Below, one piece after another: positions 1-7,945 of a DNA stretch of 64,000 bases. A program made the translations under genes and the position numbers. Positions within the stretch are counted from its first letter, which is position 1. Every line of letters starts with the position of its first letter. The notes under the pieces were generated by a model, which worked only from the letters and a program-made list of their open reading frames with translations, did no database searches and was not told the DNA's origin. This DNA comes from Microbulbifer sp. Q7 (GTDB lineage Bacteria; Pseudomonadota; Gammaproteobacteria; Pseudomonadales; Cellvibrionaceae), in NCBI RefSeq assembly GCF_001639145.1, contig NZ_LROY01000002.1, forward strand, positions 1,148,501-1,212,500, written 5' to 3'.

Positions 1-199
1 CGGTCGCCACCTGGTTTCGCTGCAGATCCCTGGCAAAGGCCAGATTCACCGCAATATCACCATGTACCGACTCAGTAGACGCCACCAGTCGCGAAAGCTC
101 TTCTCGCGGCACGGTACCGTCCAGTTGCTGCTCACGCTGCACCAATTTTCGTGCATCAATGCGTCGCGGAAGCGCGGATTTCTGGGGGGGTATCGACAT
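1..199 (-). CDS. yceD: YceD / DUF177 family protein, N-terminal part (cut by window edge)
   Basis: Reading leftward from an ATG at 199, the frame stays open to the window edge for 66 codons and begins MSIPPQKSALPRRIDARKL, matching the N terminus of YceD. This family is linked to large-subunit (23S) rRNA accumulation and normally sits directly upstream of rpmF (ribosomal protein L32) and the plsX/fab fatty-acid genes, which should lie just left of the window. The divergent arrangement with maf/yceF is the usual gammaproteobacterial one. The C-terminal half is missing only because the window ends. The reading frame is seen directly; the function is from family knowledge. Confidence 0.85.
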   Translation of the reverse strand, partial: MSIPPQKSALPRRIDARKLVQREQQLDGTVPREELSRLVASTESVHGDIAVNLAFARDLQRNQVAT

Positions 200-311
200 A
201 AGCGCGCAATTCTATGGACTCACCTGAGCCTTGTCAAAACAATTCAATCGCCGCATGATCAGCGGCCCCAACCCCAGTAGAGCAACCCCTCAAACCAGGA
301 AGCCAGGACCC

Positions 312-899
312 ATGCGTCGACTGATTCTAGCCTCCAGCTCACCCTACCGCCGCAACATTCTCGACAAATTGCGATTGCCGTTCGAATCCGCAAGTCCCCA
401 TATAAATGAAGAAGCATTTCCTGGTGAATCAGCCCCCGATCTCGCAAGCCGGCTCGCCACGGAAAAAGCCCGCGCCCTGTGTGGACAGTACCCGGACGCC
501 ATCATCATCGGCTCAGACCAGGTAGCGGAATGCAGGGGTAGGCAATTAGGCAAGCCGGGATCACAGGAGAAAGCGATTAAACAGCTCCTGTTTTGCGCGG
601 GACACACCGTCACTTTCCATACCGGACTGTGCGTAATGGATAGCAGTCAGGGCACGCACACCACGATTTGCGAGCCGTTCCGCGTGCACTTCCGGCCACT
701 GGATGCGGCTGCCGCCAGCCGCTACGTAGAGCTCGACCAACCCCTCGATTGCGCAGGATCATTTAAAGCCGAAGGATTGGGGATCGCCTTATTCGAAAAA
801 ATGGAAGGGAATGACATCAATACGCTCATTGGCCTTCCATTAATCCGGCTAATCGAGCTTCTCAAGCCTCACGGCCTGGACCCCCTGCAGCGGAAATAA
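312..899 (+). CDS. yceF: Maf-family nucleotide pyrophosphatase (YceF type, 7-methyl-GTP)
   Basis: A 195-residue Maf protein, close to the usual YceF length. Maf proteins are house-cleaning pyrophosphatases; the YceF subgroup hydrolyses 7-methyl-GTP in the cytoplasm. The N-terminal substrate loop LASSSPYRR (residues 6-14), the catalytic SDQVAE segment with Asp69, and the CAGSFKAEG segment are all present. The reading frame is open further upstream to 231, but the ATG at 312 is chosen because it starts exactly at the conserved MRRLILASSSPYRR; the upstream residues have no family match. It is divergent from yceD across about 110 bp, as in related genomes. Confidence 0.93.
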   Translation: MRRLILASSSPYRRNILDKLRLPFESASPHINEEAFPGESAPDLASRLATEKARALCGQYPDAIIIGSDQVAECRGRQLGKPGSQEKAIKQLLFCAGHTVTFHTGLCVMDSSQGTHTTICEPFRVHFRPLDAAAASRYVELDQPLDCAGSFKAEGLGIALFEKMEGNDINTLIGLPLIRLIELLKPHGLDPLQRK

Positions 900-923
900 T
901 CCACCCCACATGCCATTACTACA

Positions 924-1568
924 TCAGGGAACCAGCGGCGGCCACTGCAGCAACTCAGAGAAGTGATCGATAATCCGATGCGGGCCGCATCGGTCCAGAC
1001 GCTCGCGACTGTGCACACCGTAACTCACGCCCACCGACGGCATATTGATCGCGGACGCCATCTTGAGGTCGTACTCGGTATCGCCCACCATCACCGCGTC
1101 CGCCACATCAACCCCGGTTTCAGCCAGGATTTCACGTAACATGACGGGGTTCGGCTTGGAGGCGGTTTCATCCGCGCAGCGGCTTACCGGGAAAAGGTGC
1201 CCCAAACCGTGATCTTCAAATTCGCGATTCAGCCCTCGACGGCTTTTACCGGTCGCCACCGCCAGCTGGTGCCCCGCCCCCAGCAGCTGGTCCAGCGTCG
1301 CCAGAACACCATCAAACAGGGGTAGCGGCTCATTGCGCGCCGCCAGCCACTCCTCGGAATAATACGTGCCCAGCTGCGCACGCTGCTCACTGTGAGCCTC
1401 GGGAAACAACGCACTAATAACCTCAGGCAGGCCCAGCCCGATATAATTGCCGATGGCGCCAGGCTCCAGCACAGGCAGACCAACCCGCTCCGACGCGCGC
1501 TGCATACAGGAAATGATACGCGCCTGGGAATTGCACAGGGTCCCGTCCCAATCGAGGATCACCAGCAT
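924..1568 (-). CDS. HAD-superfamily hydrolase, phosphoglycolate-phosphatase-like
   Basis: A 214-residue HAD subfamily IA phosphatase. Motif I is DWDGT (Asp6 nucleophile, Asp8), motif II is the TGKS region, and motif IV is the VGDTEYD segment near the C terminus; a helical cap lies between motifs I and II. The true substrate cannot be read from sequence; phosphoglycolate is only the nearest well-known one. It follows rluC with a 47-bp gap on the same strand, and a HAD protein after rluC is common in pseudomonad-type genomes, so co-transcription is likely. A TTG six bases upstream is possible, but the ATG at 1568 has a good ribosome-binding site (GAAGG, 6-nt spacing). Confidence 0.85.
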   Translation of the reverse strand: MLVILDWDGTLCNSQARIISCMQRASERVGLPVLEPGAIGNYIGLGLPEVISALFPEAHSEQRAQLGTYYSEEWLAARNEPLPLFDGVLATLDQLLGAGHQLAVATGKSRRGLNREFEDHGLGHLFPVSRCADETASKPNPVMLREILAETGVDVADAVMVGDTEYDLKMASAINMPSVGVSYGVHSRERLDRCGPHRIIDHFSELLQWPPLVP

Positions 1569-1615
1569 GACCAACCTTCTCCCTCATTACCCGATTCAGC
1601 ACTCAGGGAAGCGGA

Positions 1616-2638
1616 CTACCCGCCCCTCAGGGCACTCAACACCGACTCCAGCTCAGGCGGAAGCGGCGCCTTCACGTCCACGCGCACACCGTCCGGCAAG
1701 GTACAGCGCACCCCAGCCGAATGCAGAAACAGGCGCTTGAGACCGTACCCACGAAAGGCGCCATTGATTTCATCGGTGGCGTACTTGGGATCGCCCGCCA
1801 GCGGGCACCCGACAAACTGGGCGTGCACCCGAATCTGATGGGTTCGACCAGTAACCGGCTCTGCCGCCAGCAGAGTTGCCCCCTTGAAGCGCTCCTCGAC
1901 GCGAAAGCGCGTCGTGGAGGGTTTGCCGTCACCGTCTACCGTTACAATCCGCTCACCACTTTTCAGCGTGTTCTTGCGCAGCGGCGCCTCGACGACCTTC
2001 TGGCCGCGAGGCCACTTGCCCGCAGCCAGCGCCAGATAAGACTTCCCGAGCTTGCCGGCACGCAGCTCCGACTGAATATGCAGCAGCACGGCGCGCTTGC
2101 GCGCCACCAGGATGGCGCCGCTAGTATCGCGATCCAGCCGGTGCACCAACTCCATAAAGGGGCTATTGGGGTACATCTGGCGAAGCGCCTCGATCAGTCC
2201 CAGGCGAACGCCACTGCCGCCGTGCACCGCAAGCCCGGCCGGCTTGTTCACCACCAGCAGGCCACCCTCGTCATACAGTATGGCCGCCTCCAGGGTCCGC
2301 CGCAGGGAATCCCCCGCCACCGGCGGCGTCGACTCCTCGGACACCCGAATTGGCGGTACGCGCACCTGATCGCCCCCTTTCAGGCGATACTCAGCTTTCA
2401 CCCTGCCCTTGTTCACCCGCACCTCGCCTTTGCGCAAAATCCGGTAAATTCGAGAGCGCGGCACACCTTTAAGGCGCGCCTGCAGGAAGTTGTCGATCCG
2501 CTGACCGGCCAACTCCTCGGGCACAGTAAGAAATTGCACGCCACTTCCCAGTCGCTCGGAGGCACCAGAGGCACCGTCGCGACGGGAATCGGCAGACTTG
2601 GGGGGATTGTTTGGGGAGCTACTTCGCATGGGGCGCAT
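1616..2638 (-). CDS. rluC: 23S rRNA pseudouridine synthase RluC
   Basis: Makes pseudouridines 955, 2504 and 2580 in 23S rRNA (E. coli numbering). An N-terminal S4 RNA-binding domain (about residues 30-90, GQRIDNFLQARLKGV then RILRKGEVRVNKG) precedes the RsuA/RluA catalytic domain with the HRLDRDTSG motif (catalytic Asp169). The frame stays open far upstream to 2932, but that extension has no similarity to RluC; the ATG at 2638 gives 340 residues against about 319 in E. coli, and a second ATG at 2629 is equally possible. It is divergent from rne, the classical pair, and upstream of a HAD hydrolase with which it probably forms an operon. Confidence 0.93.
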   Translation of the reverse strand: MRPMRSSSPNNPPKSADSRRDGASGASERLGSGVQFLTVPEELAGQRIDNFLQARLKGVPRSRIYRILRKGEVRVNKGRVKAEYRLKGGDQVRVPPIRVSEESTPPVAGDSLRRTLEAAILYDEGGLLVVNKPAGLAVHGGSGVRLGLIEALRQMYPNSPFMELVHRLDRDTSGAILVARKRAVLLHIQSELRAGKLGKSYLALAAGKWPRGQKVVEAPLRKNTLKSGERIVTVDGDGKPSTTRFRVEERFKGATLLAAEPVTGRTHQIRVHAQFVGCPLAGDPKYATDEINGAFRGYGLKRLFLHSAGVRCTLPDGVRVDVKAPLPPELESVLSALRGG

Positions 2639-3412
2639 GATAGCCCCAAGGGCTGGCCATTTGAAGCGATTGATTGATGCCCCACATGCACCGTGGTATA
2701 TTCGGCCCGCCTGAATTGGGGCTGGTTTTCGGTGGTGCACGGTTTTTCTGCTATACAAAAACCCAGGTGCCGCTCTTGAGAAAATACCGCCAGTCAGGAC
2801 GGTGCGCGGAATGGCCGCGTTATCAACAAAACTTTGTCGGTGAGACTCTTCAAGAGCGCGTCGCAAGATGGTGCCCAGGGATCCAGACCAAAGGTCACTC
2901 CCGAAGCTCTCGCCGACCTGACCCCGTACCAACGGGATTTTTGCGAAGGTAAGACGGGCTGATGCCCGCAGCGCTTGGAACAGACTCTACTCGTTACATC
3001 TCGCTCCGTGATTTTACGCCAGCGACCGAACTGGCCCCCGGCCCCTGGGAGTGATGCAAAATGGCACGCTCGCACCGCCGGTAACTACTAGACACGACAC
3101 GAGGGCCCAGCCACGAGCCGGCCCCGGAGCCTAGATGATGTAACCCATGTCACCCCTAATTGGGCGACAGCCAGGACCCGCCCGGGATCTTTGCGGAGCC
3201 GGCCTGGCAGGAATCGGATACCTGAACTGAGAAGCGGTATCCAGAGTTAATAATGTATGTACGACGCAGGTGCGACTGGCGCCCCTGCGGGGAGTGCCTA
3301 CAAAACGGCGACAGATGTCAGGCCATGCCCTCTTCTGCCCCCGTATCTACCCAAAGCCTGCGAGCTTCAGCGGTGTTTTTGCCTTTGCGCAACGCAAGGA
3401 AAAAATAGACGC
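2639..3412. other. 774-bp rluC-rne intergenic region, likely long rne leader
   Basis: No convincing coding sequence on either strand: the open frames here are extensions of rluC and rne frames without family match. In E. coli the rne transcript has a leader of several hundred nucleotides that folds into hairpins through which RNase E autoregulates its own mRNA; the size and position of this region fit such a leader. Small inverted repeats such as GGGC-tgat-GCCC near 2957-2970 are visible, but I cannot assign the E. coli hairpins by eye. Promoters for both rluC and rne must lie here; none is strong enough to place. Confidence 0.55.
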
Positions 3413-6400
3413 ATGAAGAGAATGCTGATCAATGCGACCCAGCCCGAAGAGCTGCGTGTTGCACTGGTCGACGGCCAATGGCTGTACGACCTGGACATCG
3501 AAAATCGCACCCGCGAACAGAAAAAAGCCAACATCTACAAAGGTAAGATCACCCGCGTAGAACCCTCTCTCGAAGCCGCTTTTGTCGATTACGGCGCTGA
3601 TCGCCACGGCTTCCTGCCCTTGAAAGAAATTTCCCGCGAATACTTTCTGAAACAGCCGAAAGAGCTCGAAGGCCGCATCAAGATCAAGGATGTGGTCAAA
3701 GAAGGCATGGAAGTTATCGTGCAGGTCGATAAGGAAGAGCGTGGCAACAAAGGCGCTGCCCTTACCACCTTCATCAGCCTGGCCGGCCGTTACCTGGTGC
3801 TCATGCCGAACAATCCCCGCGCCGGCGGCATCTCCCGTCGCATTGAGGGTGACGAACGCAGCGAGCTGCGCGACGCGCTCTCCAGCGTCGAAGTCCCCTC
3901 CGGTATGGGCATCATCGTGCGCACCGCGGGCGTTGGCCGCAGCGGCGAAGAACTGCAGTGGGACTTGAACTACCTGATGCAGCTGTGGGACGCCATCAAA
4001 AAAGAGGCGGACGACTCCAGAGCCCCCCATTTCCTGTTCCAGGAAAGTAACGTCATTATTCGTGCGATTCGCGACTATATGCGCGACGATATCGGCGAAG
4101 TCATTGTTGACGAGAACGGCGCTTACCAGCTGGCGGCGGAGTTTGCCCGCCAGGTGATGCCGAACTACGCCAACAAGGTGAAGTTCTACGACGACAACAT
4201 CCCGCTGTTCAATCGCTATCAGATTGAAAGCCAGATCGAGACCGCCTTCGAACGCGAAGTGAAACTGCCTTCCGGCGGCTCCATCGTGATCGATGTTACC
4301 GAAGCACTGGTGTCCATCGACATCAACTCCTCCCGCGCCACCAAGGGCGGCGACATCGAAGAGACCGCGCGCACCATCAACCTGGAAGCCGCGGACGAAA
4401 TCGCTCGCCAGCTGCGCCTGCGCGATATGGGTGGCCTGGTGGTCATCGACTTTATCGACATGCAAAACAAGTCCAGCCAGCGCGAAGTTGAAAAGCGTAT
4501 GGAAAAGGCACTTGGCATGGACCGCGCCCGGGTACAGGTGGGCCGCATCTCCCGCTTCGGCTTGCTGGAAATGTCACGCCAGCGCCTGCGTCCGTCACTG
4601 GGCGAAACCACCTTCCGCGTCTGCCCTCGCTGTAGCGGCCAGGGCACCATTCGCGGCACCAAGTCCCTCTCCCTCTCCATCCTGCGCCTGGTGGAAGAAG
4701 AAGCGAAGAAAGAGCGCAGCGCAGAAATTCGCGCAATCACCCCGGTGAATGTCGCCACTTATCTGCTGAACGAAAAGCGCAAAGCGATTTCCAATATCGA
4801 GGCCCGCAACAACACCCGCGTGGTCGTGGTGCCCAACGCCGATCTGGAAACACCGCACTTCGAAGTACTACGCCTGCGCGACGACGAGACCACCCTGGAA
4901 ACTTCCTACAAGATCTCCGGCACCATCGAAGAGACCGTCGAGAAGAGCAAGGAAGATGAGCCCATGCGCACTCCGGCCCAGCCCGCTGTGCAGCAGATCG
5001 CCCACACCGCGCCCGCCCCGACACCGGAGGCCAAGCCCAAAGCCAAGGCAAAGCCCAAAGCAAAAGAAGTGGCCAAGCCCGGACTGTTCAGCCGCCTGAT
5101 CGGTGCAATTTCCGCCCTGTTCAGCAGTGAGGAAGAAGAGACCGACAAGAAGCACAAGAAAACCGGTGGCCGCGGTAAAAACTACCAGCAGCGCAATCGC
5201 AACCAGCGCGGTGGCCGAGGACGTGCCCGCGGCAATCGCAGTGGCCGTCGCGACGACCAGCGCGGCGATGACCGCAAGGAAGACACACGCTCCAAACGTG
5301 GCGACAAGCGTCGCGACGACAGTGATAGCAGCGACCGCCGCAGCGACAATCGCAGCACCGAGCGCGACTCCAACCGCGAAAGTGCGCGCGACAACAGCCG
5401 TGACAGCGCGCGAGACGGTAGCCGCGAAGGGCAGCGCGAAGGTCAGCGCCGCAGTCGCAGACGCCGTGGTGGCGACCGCCGCAGTGAGCCGCAAAGCAGC
5501 CCGGCAGAAGTCGAAAACACCAACCTCGACACCACCGCGGAAGCCTCCGCTGGCGGTGACGATCAACAGCGCCCGGCGCGTCGCCCCAGCAACGTACGTG
5601 GACGCCCACAGCCCCGCCGTCGTGGCCGTCGCGGTGGCGACAGCGCTGAGGAAAGCACAGCCGCAAACGAGCAGCAGGAAGCCCGCAAGTCCTCTGGCAG
5701 CGACACAAAAGAAGTCGCTGTGAAAGCTGAGCCGACTGCCGAACCGCAACAGCGCAAACCCCGCGCCAAGCGCGAGGACAAGCCGGCAGCGACTTCCGAG
5801 GTTAAAGTGGAGAAGCAGCCGTCGGATAAGCCTGAGAGCGAATCCAAAGCCAAGCAGCCTTGGGCTGATGCACAGGTTCCTGCAGAAGCAAAGACTGACG
5901 AAGCGCCCAAGGCCAAACAGGAAACCGAGTCTCCCGCCGCCTCTGCACCAGCGGAACAGACCAGCAAAACTCCTGAGGTAGCCGCGGAAACCACCCCTGC
6001 AGAACGCAGCGAACCAAAGACCGCGGAACAACCGGCGGCCAAGACACAGGAAGCGCACAAGCAGGAAATCGCCAAGCCGGAAGCTCAGGCTGAAGCGAGT
6101 GTCGCCGAAGCGCCAACCGCGGAAGTAAAAGCTGAAGACACCGCAGAAGTTCAGGAGACCCACGCTGAAGGCGACTTGCTTGCGGGAAGCCAGGAAGAAG
6201 CCGCAGCCAAGCTGGCGGACGACGCGGATTCCTCCGCCGAGACTCAAGCGGTAGCCGACACCAGTATCGAGGCCTCGAATGAAGCCGCGGCGGAAGCTGA
6301 AGTTGCTTCCAGCGAACCGGCTGCATCGGCGCCACAAGCGGAGCCGGCACCGAAATCTGGCACTCCCGGCCGCGCCAGTAACGACCCGCGCGTCAACCCG

Positions 6401-6586
6401 AAGCCTCTGGTTGATGTACAGATCGTGACTGCCCGCCCGGAATTAGGCGAACTGCGCCCGCTCGACACCGCCCAACCGGCCAACATCGAGCACAGCCCTC
6501 GCCCACTCCAGCGCCCGGCCAACGACCCGCGCACCAAGCGCAACGCCAGCGTTGAAAGCAACTCCGGTTCCGCCGAAGTAGGCTGA
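3413..6586 (+). CDS. rne: Ribonuclease E, degradosome scaffold endonuclease
   Basis: Essential endoribonuclease that processes rRNA and tRNA and starts mRNA decay at the inner membrane. 1057 residues, like E. coli (1061). The catalytic half is aligned residue for residue with E. coli: S1 domain (about 35-125), magnesium ligands Asp303 and Asp346, and zinc-link CPRC (Cys404, Cys407). After it come an amphipathic stretch [14 protein letters not shown] (about 557-570) fitting the membrane-targeting segment, an Arg-rich RNA-binding region (about 590-730), a long Ala/Glu/Lys-rich disordered tail, and two NDPR motifs (990-993 and 1037-1040). The ATG at 3413 is chosen by homology ([15 protein letters not shown]); AAGGA lies 12 nt upstream. 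The earlier in-frame codons from 3257 are leader. Confidence 0.97.
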   Translation: MKRMLINATQPEELRVALVDGQWLYDLDIENRTREQKKANIYKGKITRVEPSLEAAFVDYGADRHGFLPLKEISREYFLKQPKELEGRIKIKDVVKEGMEVIVQVDKEERGNKGAALTTFISLAGRYLVLMPNNPRAGGISRRIEGDERSELRDALSSVEVPSGMGIIVRTAGVGRSGEELQWDLNYLMQLWDAIKKEADDSRAPHFLFQESNVIIRAIRDYMRDDIGEVIVDENGAYQLAAEFARQVMPNYANKVKFYDDNIPLFNRYQIESQIETAFEREVKLPSGGSIVIDVTEALVSIDINSSRATKGGDIEETARTINLEAADEIARQLRLRDMGGLVVIDFIDMQNKSSQREVEKRMEKALGMDRARVQVGRISRFGLLEMSRQRLRPSLGETTFRVCPRCSGQGTIRGTKSLSLSILRLVEEEAKKERSAEIRAITPVNVATYLLNEKRKAISNIEARNNTRVVVVPNADLETPHFEVLRLRDDETTLETSYKISGTIEETVEKSKEDEPMRTPAQPAVQQIAHTAPAPTPEAKPKAKAKPKAKEVAKPGLFSRLIGAISALFSSEEEETDKKHKKTGGRGKNYQQRNRNQRGGRGRARGNRSGRRDDQRGDDRKEDTRSKRGDKRRDDSDSSDRRSDNRSTERDSNRESARDNSRDSARDGSREGQREGQRRSRRRRGGDRRSEPQSSPAEVENTNLDTTAEASAGGDDQQRPARRPSNVRGRPQPRRRGRRGGDSAEESTAANEQQEARKSSGSDTKEVAVKAEPTAEPQQRKPRAKREDKPAATSEVKVEKQPSDKPESESKAKQPWADAQVPAEAKTDEAPKAKQETESPAASAPAEQTSKTPEVAAETTPAERSEPKTAEQPAAKTQEAHKQEIAKPEAQAEASVAEAPTAEVKAEDTAEVQETHAEGDLLAGSQEEAAAKLADDADSSAETQAVADTSIEASNEAAAEAEVASSEPAASAPQAEPAPKSGTPGRASNDPRVNPKPLVDVQIVTARPELGELRPLDTAQPANIEHSPRPLQRPANDPRTKRNASVESNSGSAEVG

Positions 6587-6669
6587 GCGGGAGTAACAGG
6601 AGCAAAATGGGTTAGCTGCTCAAAAATGCAGCTAACTCATTGAAGTTCCTAAAAAAAGTTGCTGCGCTC

Positions 6670-6697
6670 TTGTACCCGCAAAACAGCCCGGTATAAT
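6670..6697 (+). promoter_or_regulatory. sigma70-type promoter of the tRNA-Ser gene
   Basis: TTGTAC (6670-6675) and a perfect TATAAT (6692-6697) are separated by 16 bp and end 14 bp before the tRNA 5' end. A GC-rich discriminator (GCGCAGC) follows the -10 box, as is common in stringently controlled stable-RNA promoters. Seen directly in sequence; activity is inferred. Confidence 0.75.
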
Positions 6698-6711
6698 GCG
6701 CAGCACAATTT

Positions 6712-6799
6712 GGTGGGGTGGCTGAGTGGTCGAAAGCGGCGGTCTTGAAAACCGTTGACTGTAACAGGTCCCAGGGTTCAAATCCCTGCCCCACCGCCA
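6712..6799 (+). tRNA. tRNA-Ser (anticodon UGA)
   Basis: The 88-nt gene folds as a class II tRNA: acceptor stem GGTGGGG (6712-6718) pairs with CCCCACC before discriminator G6796, and CCA is encoded (6797-6799). The anticodon loop reads CTTGAAA with anticodon TGA, and the long variable arm expected for serine lies between the anticodon stem and the T arm (GGTTCAAATCC). It has its own promoter upstream and terminator downstream, so it is a single-gene transcription unit after rne. Confidence 0.95.
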
Positions 6800-6807
6800 T
6801 ATTAAAG

Positions 6808-6833
6808 AGCCCGGCTTTATGCCGGGCTTTTTT
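6808..6833 (+). terminator. Rho-independent terminator after tRNA-Ser
   Basis: An 8-bp stem AGCCCGGC / GCCGGGCT with a 5-nt loop TTTAT is followed by a run of six T. It begins 8 bp after the tRNA CCA end. Confidence 0.9.
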
Positions 6834-7240
6834 GTATGTCGCCGAGGGAGATTGAGATCAAAACCCCGCCCAAACAGGCGCAGCCTGCAGAGACCAGCGA
6901 AGGGGCTAAGCGGATTAGTGCCAACAGGCACACAGCCTTCTAAGCGCCTCCGCTCGGCTCACCCACCCCACCATTTCCCCTCACCCATCTACCCTCAGCT
7001 GCCAATTTCCGAGCACCTGCCAAGCGATCCATTACCACGCACCGCTGGCGCCATGACGACACGCGCGAGTGATTTTTGCATACGGGATCCCCTGAGTATT
7101 TCGACTGGAAATATCCGCCCAAATAGGACGACACACCCGTCACTCCGTTGACTAGTCTATAAGGAATACAAAGATACCGACCCCAGTTGGCGCTGTGTTA
7201 ACCAGCCATCCACTCAGCGGGCCCAGCGGAACACTATGGC
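6834..7240. other. Intergenic region with no gene recognised
   Basis: About 400 bp between the tRNA terminator and the VTT gene. Frames open here (for example 6819-7151 on the plus strand) start inside the terminator, are rich in Pro/Arg/Ser and show no recognisable domain. A TTGACT hexamer at 7148-7153 could be the -35 box of a promoter for the operon that starts at 7241, but no good -10 partner is seen at the right distance. I see no Pho-box-like direct repeat. Confidence 0.4.
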
Positions 7241-7945
7241 GTGAAGTTTTCACCTATCTGGTTGATTGTCATCTGCACCCTCACGGTGGGGGCGATGCTC
7301 TCGATCCTGCATTATTTTGACCTGGATGACCGTCTCATCGAGCTGATGCAGTGGATGGACACGCTGGGCTGGCAGGCGGGTGTCTGGTTCACACTGGTGA
7401 TTGCGCTGGCGATCGTTCTGCTGTTTCCCGGCGTGGTGTTCACCATGGGCGCAGGCTTTGTGTTTGGCGTGGTAAAAGGCACGATTTATGTGGTGCTGGG
7501 CACGGTGCTCGGTGCAGCGATTGCCTTCCTGATCTCCCGTTACCTGCTTGGGGAGCGCCCGTCCAACTGGCTGATGTCGAAAGTCAAACCCGCCAATCTC
7601 GGCGAAATCCTGCGCGATGAAGGCTGGCGTATGGTTATGCTCACACGCATGGTGCCGCTGTTCCCGTTCAAACTTTCCAATTACTTTTTTGGCCTGACGC
7701 CGCTCAGGTTTCGCGATTTCTGTATCGGGAACTTCTTCGGCGTTATCCCCATCACCGTCAACAACGTGTACGTGGGTTCCATTGCTGCGGATCTCGCCAG
7801 TATCGGTACCGAGCGCAGCACCCGCACGCCCACCGAGTGGACCCTGTACGGCCTGGGCTTTTGCCTGGCCATCATCGCAATCATCGGTCTGACCCGCATG
7901 GCGCGGCGGGCACTCAATCAGAAAATCGATCAAGGAGAACTCTGA
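7241..7945 (+). CDS. VTT-domain membrane protein (TVP38/TMEM64 family)
   Basis: A 234-residue polytopic inner-membrane protein. Hydrophobic helices occur at about residues 5-25, 45-70, 75-100, 150-180 and 205-225. The central VTT/SNARE-associated domain is recognised from the FPGVVFTMGAGFVFG segment, the G-rich re-entrant region, and the RMVPLFPFKLSNYFFG stretch. Relatives include the DedA proteins and eukaryotic TMEM41B/VMP1 lipid scramblases, so moving lipids or lipid carriers between leaflets is a reasonable role, but the substrate is not known. The start is a GTG; the ATG six bases earlier hits a stop at once. Its stop overlaps the next gene's ATG by one base (TGATG), so translation is coupled. 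Confidence 0.8.
   Translation: MKFSPIWLIVICTLTVGAMLSILHYFDLDDRLIELMQWMDTLGWQAGVWFTLVIALAIVLLFPGVVFTMGAGFVFGVVKGTIYVVLGTVLGAAIAFLISRYLLGERPSNWLMSKVKPANLGEILRDEGWRMVMLTRMVPLFPFKLSNYFFGLTPLRFRDFCIGNFFGVIPITVNNVYVGSIAADLASIGTERSTRTPTEWTLYGLGFCLAIIAIIGLTRMARRALNQKIDQGEL

Noticed and set aside
1721-2677. Plus-strand frame of 318 codons opposite rluC
   Set aside because: The opposite strand has every RluC motif; this frame has none.
3257-3412. N-terminal extension of RNase E by 52 residues
   Set aside because: The family start is exactly at ATG 3413; upstream codons have no similarity and lie in the expected leader.
4868-6337. Long minus-strand frame (489 codons) opposite the rne tail
   Set aside because: It mirrors the repetitive, Ala/Glu/Arg-rich region of RNase E; the product is low-complexity and has no domain or ribosome-binding site.
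6819-7151. 110-codon frame downstream of tRNA-Ser
   Set aside because: Starts within the tRNA terminator hairpin and encodes Pro/Arg/Ser-rich sequence without any domain or ribosome-binding site.
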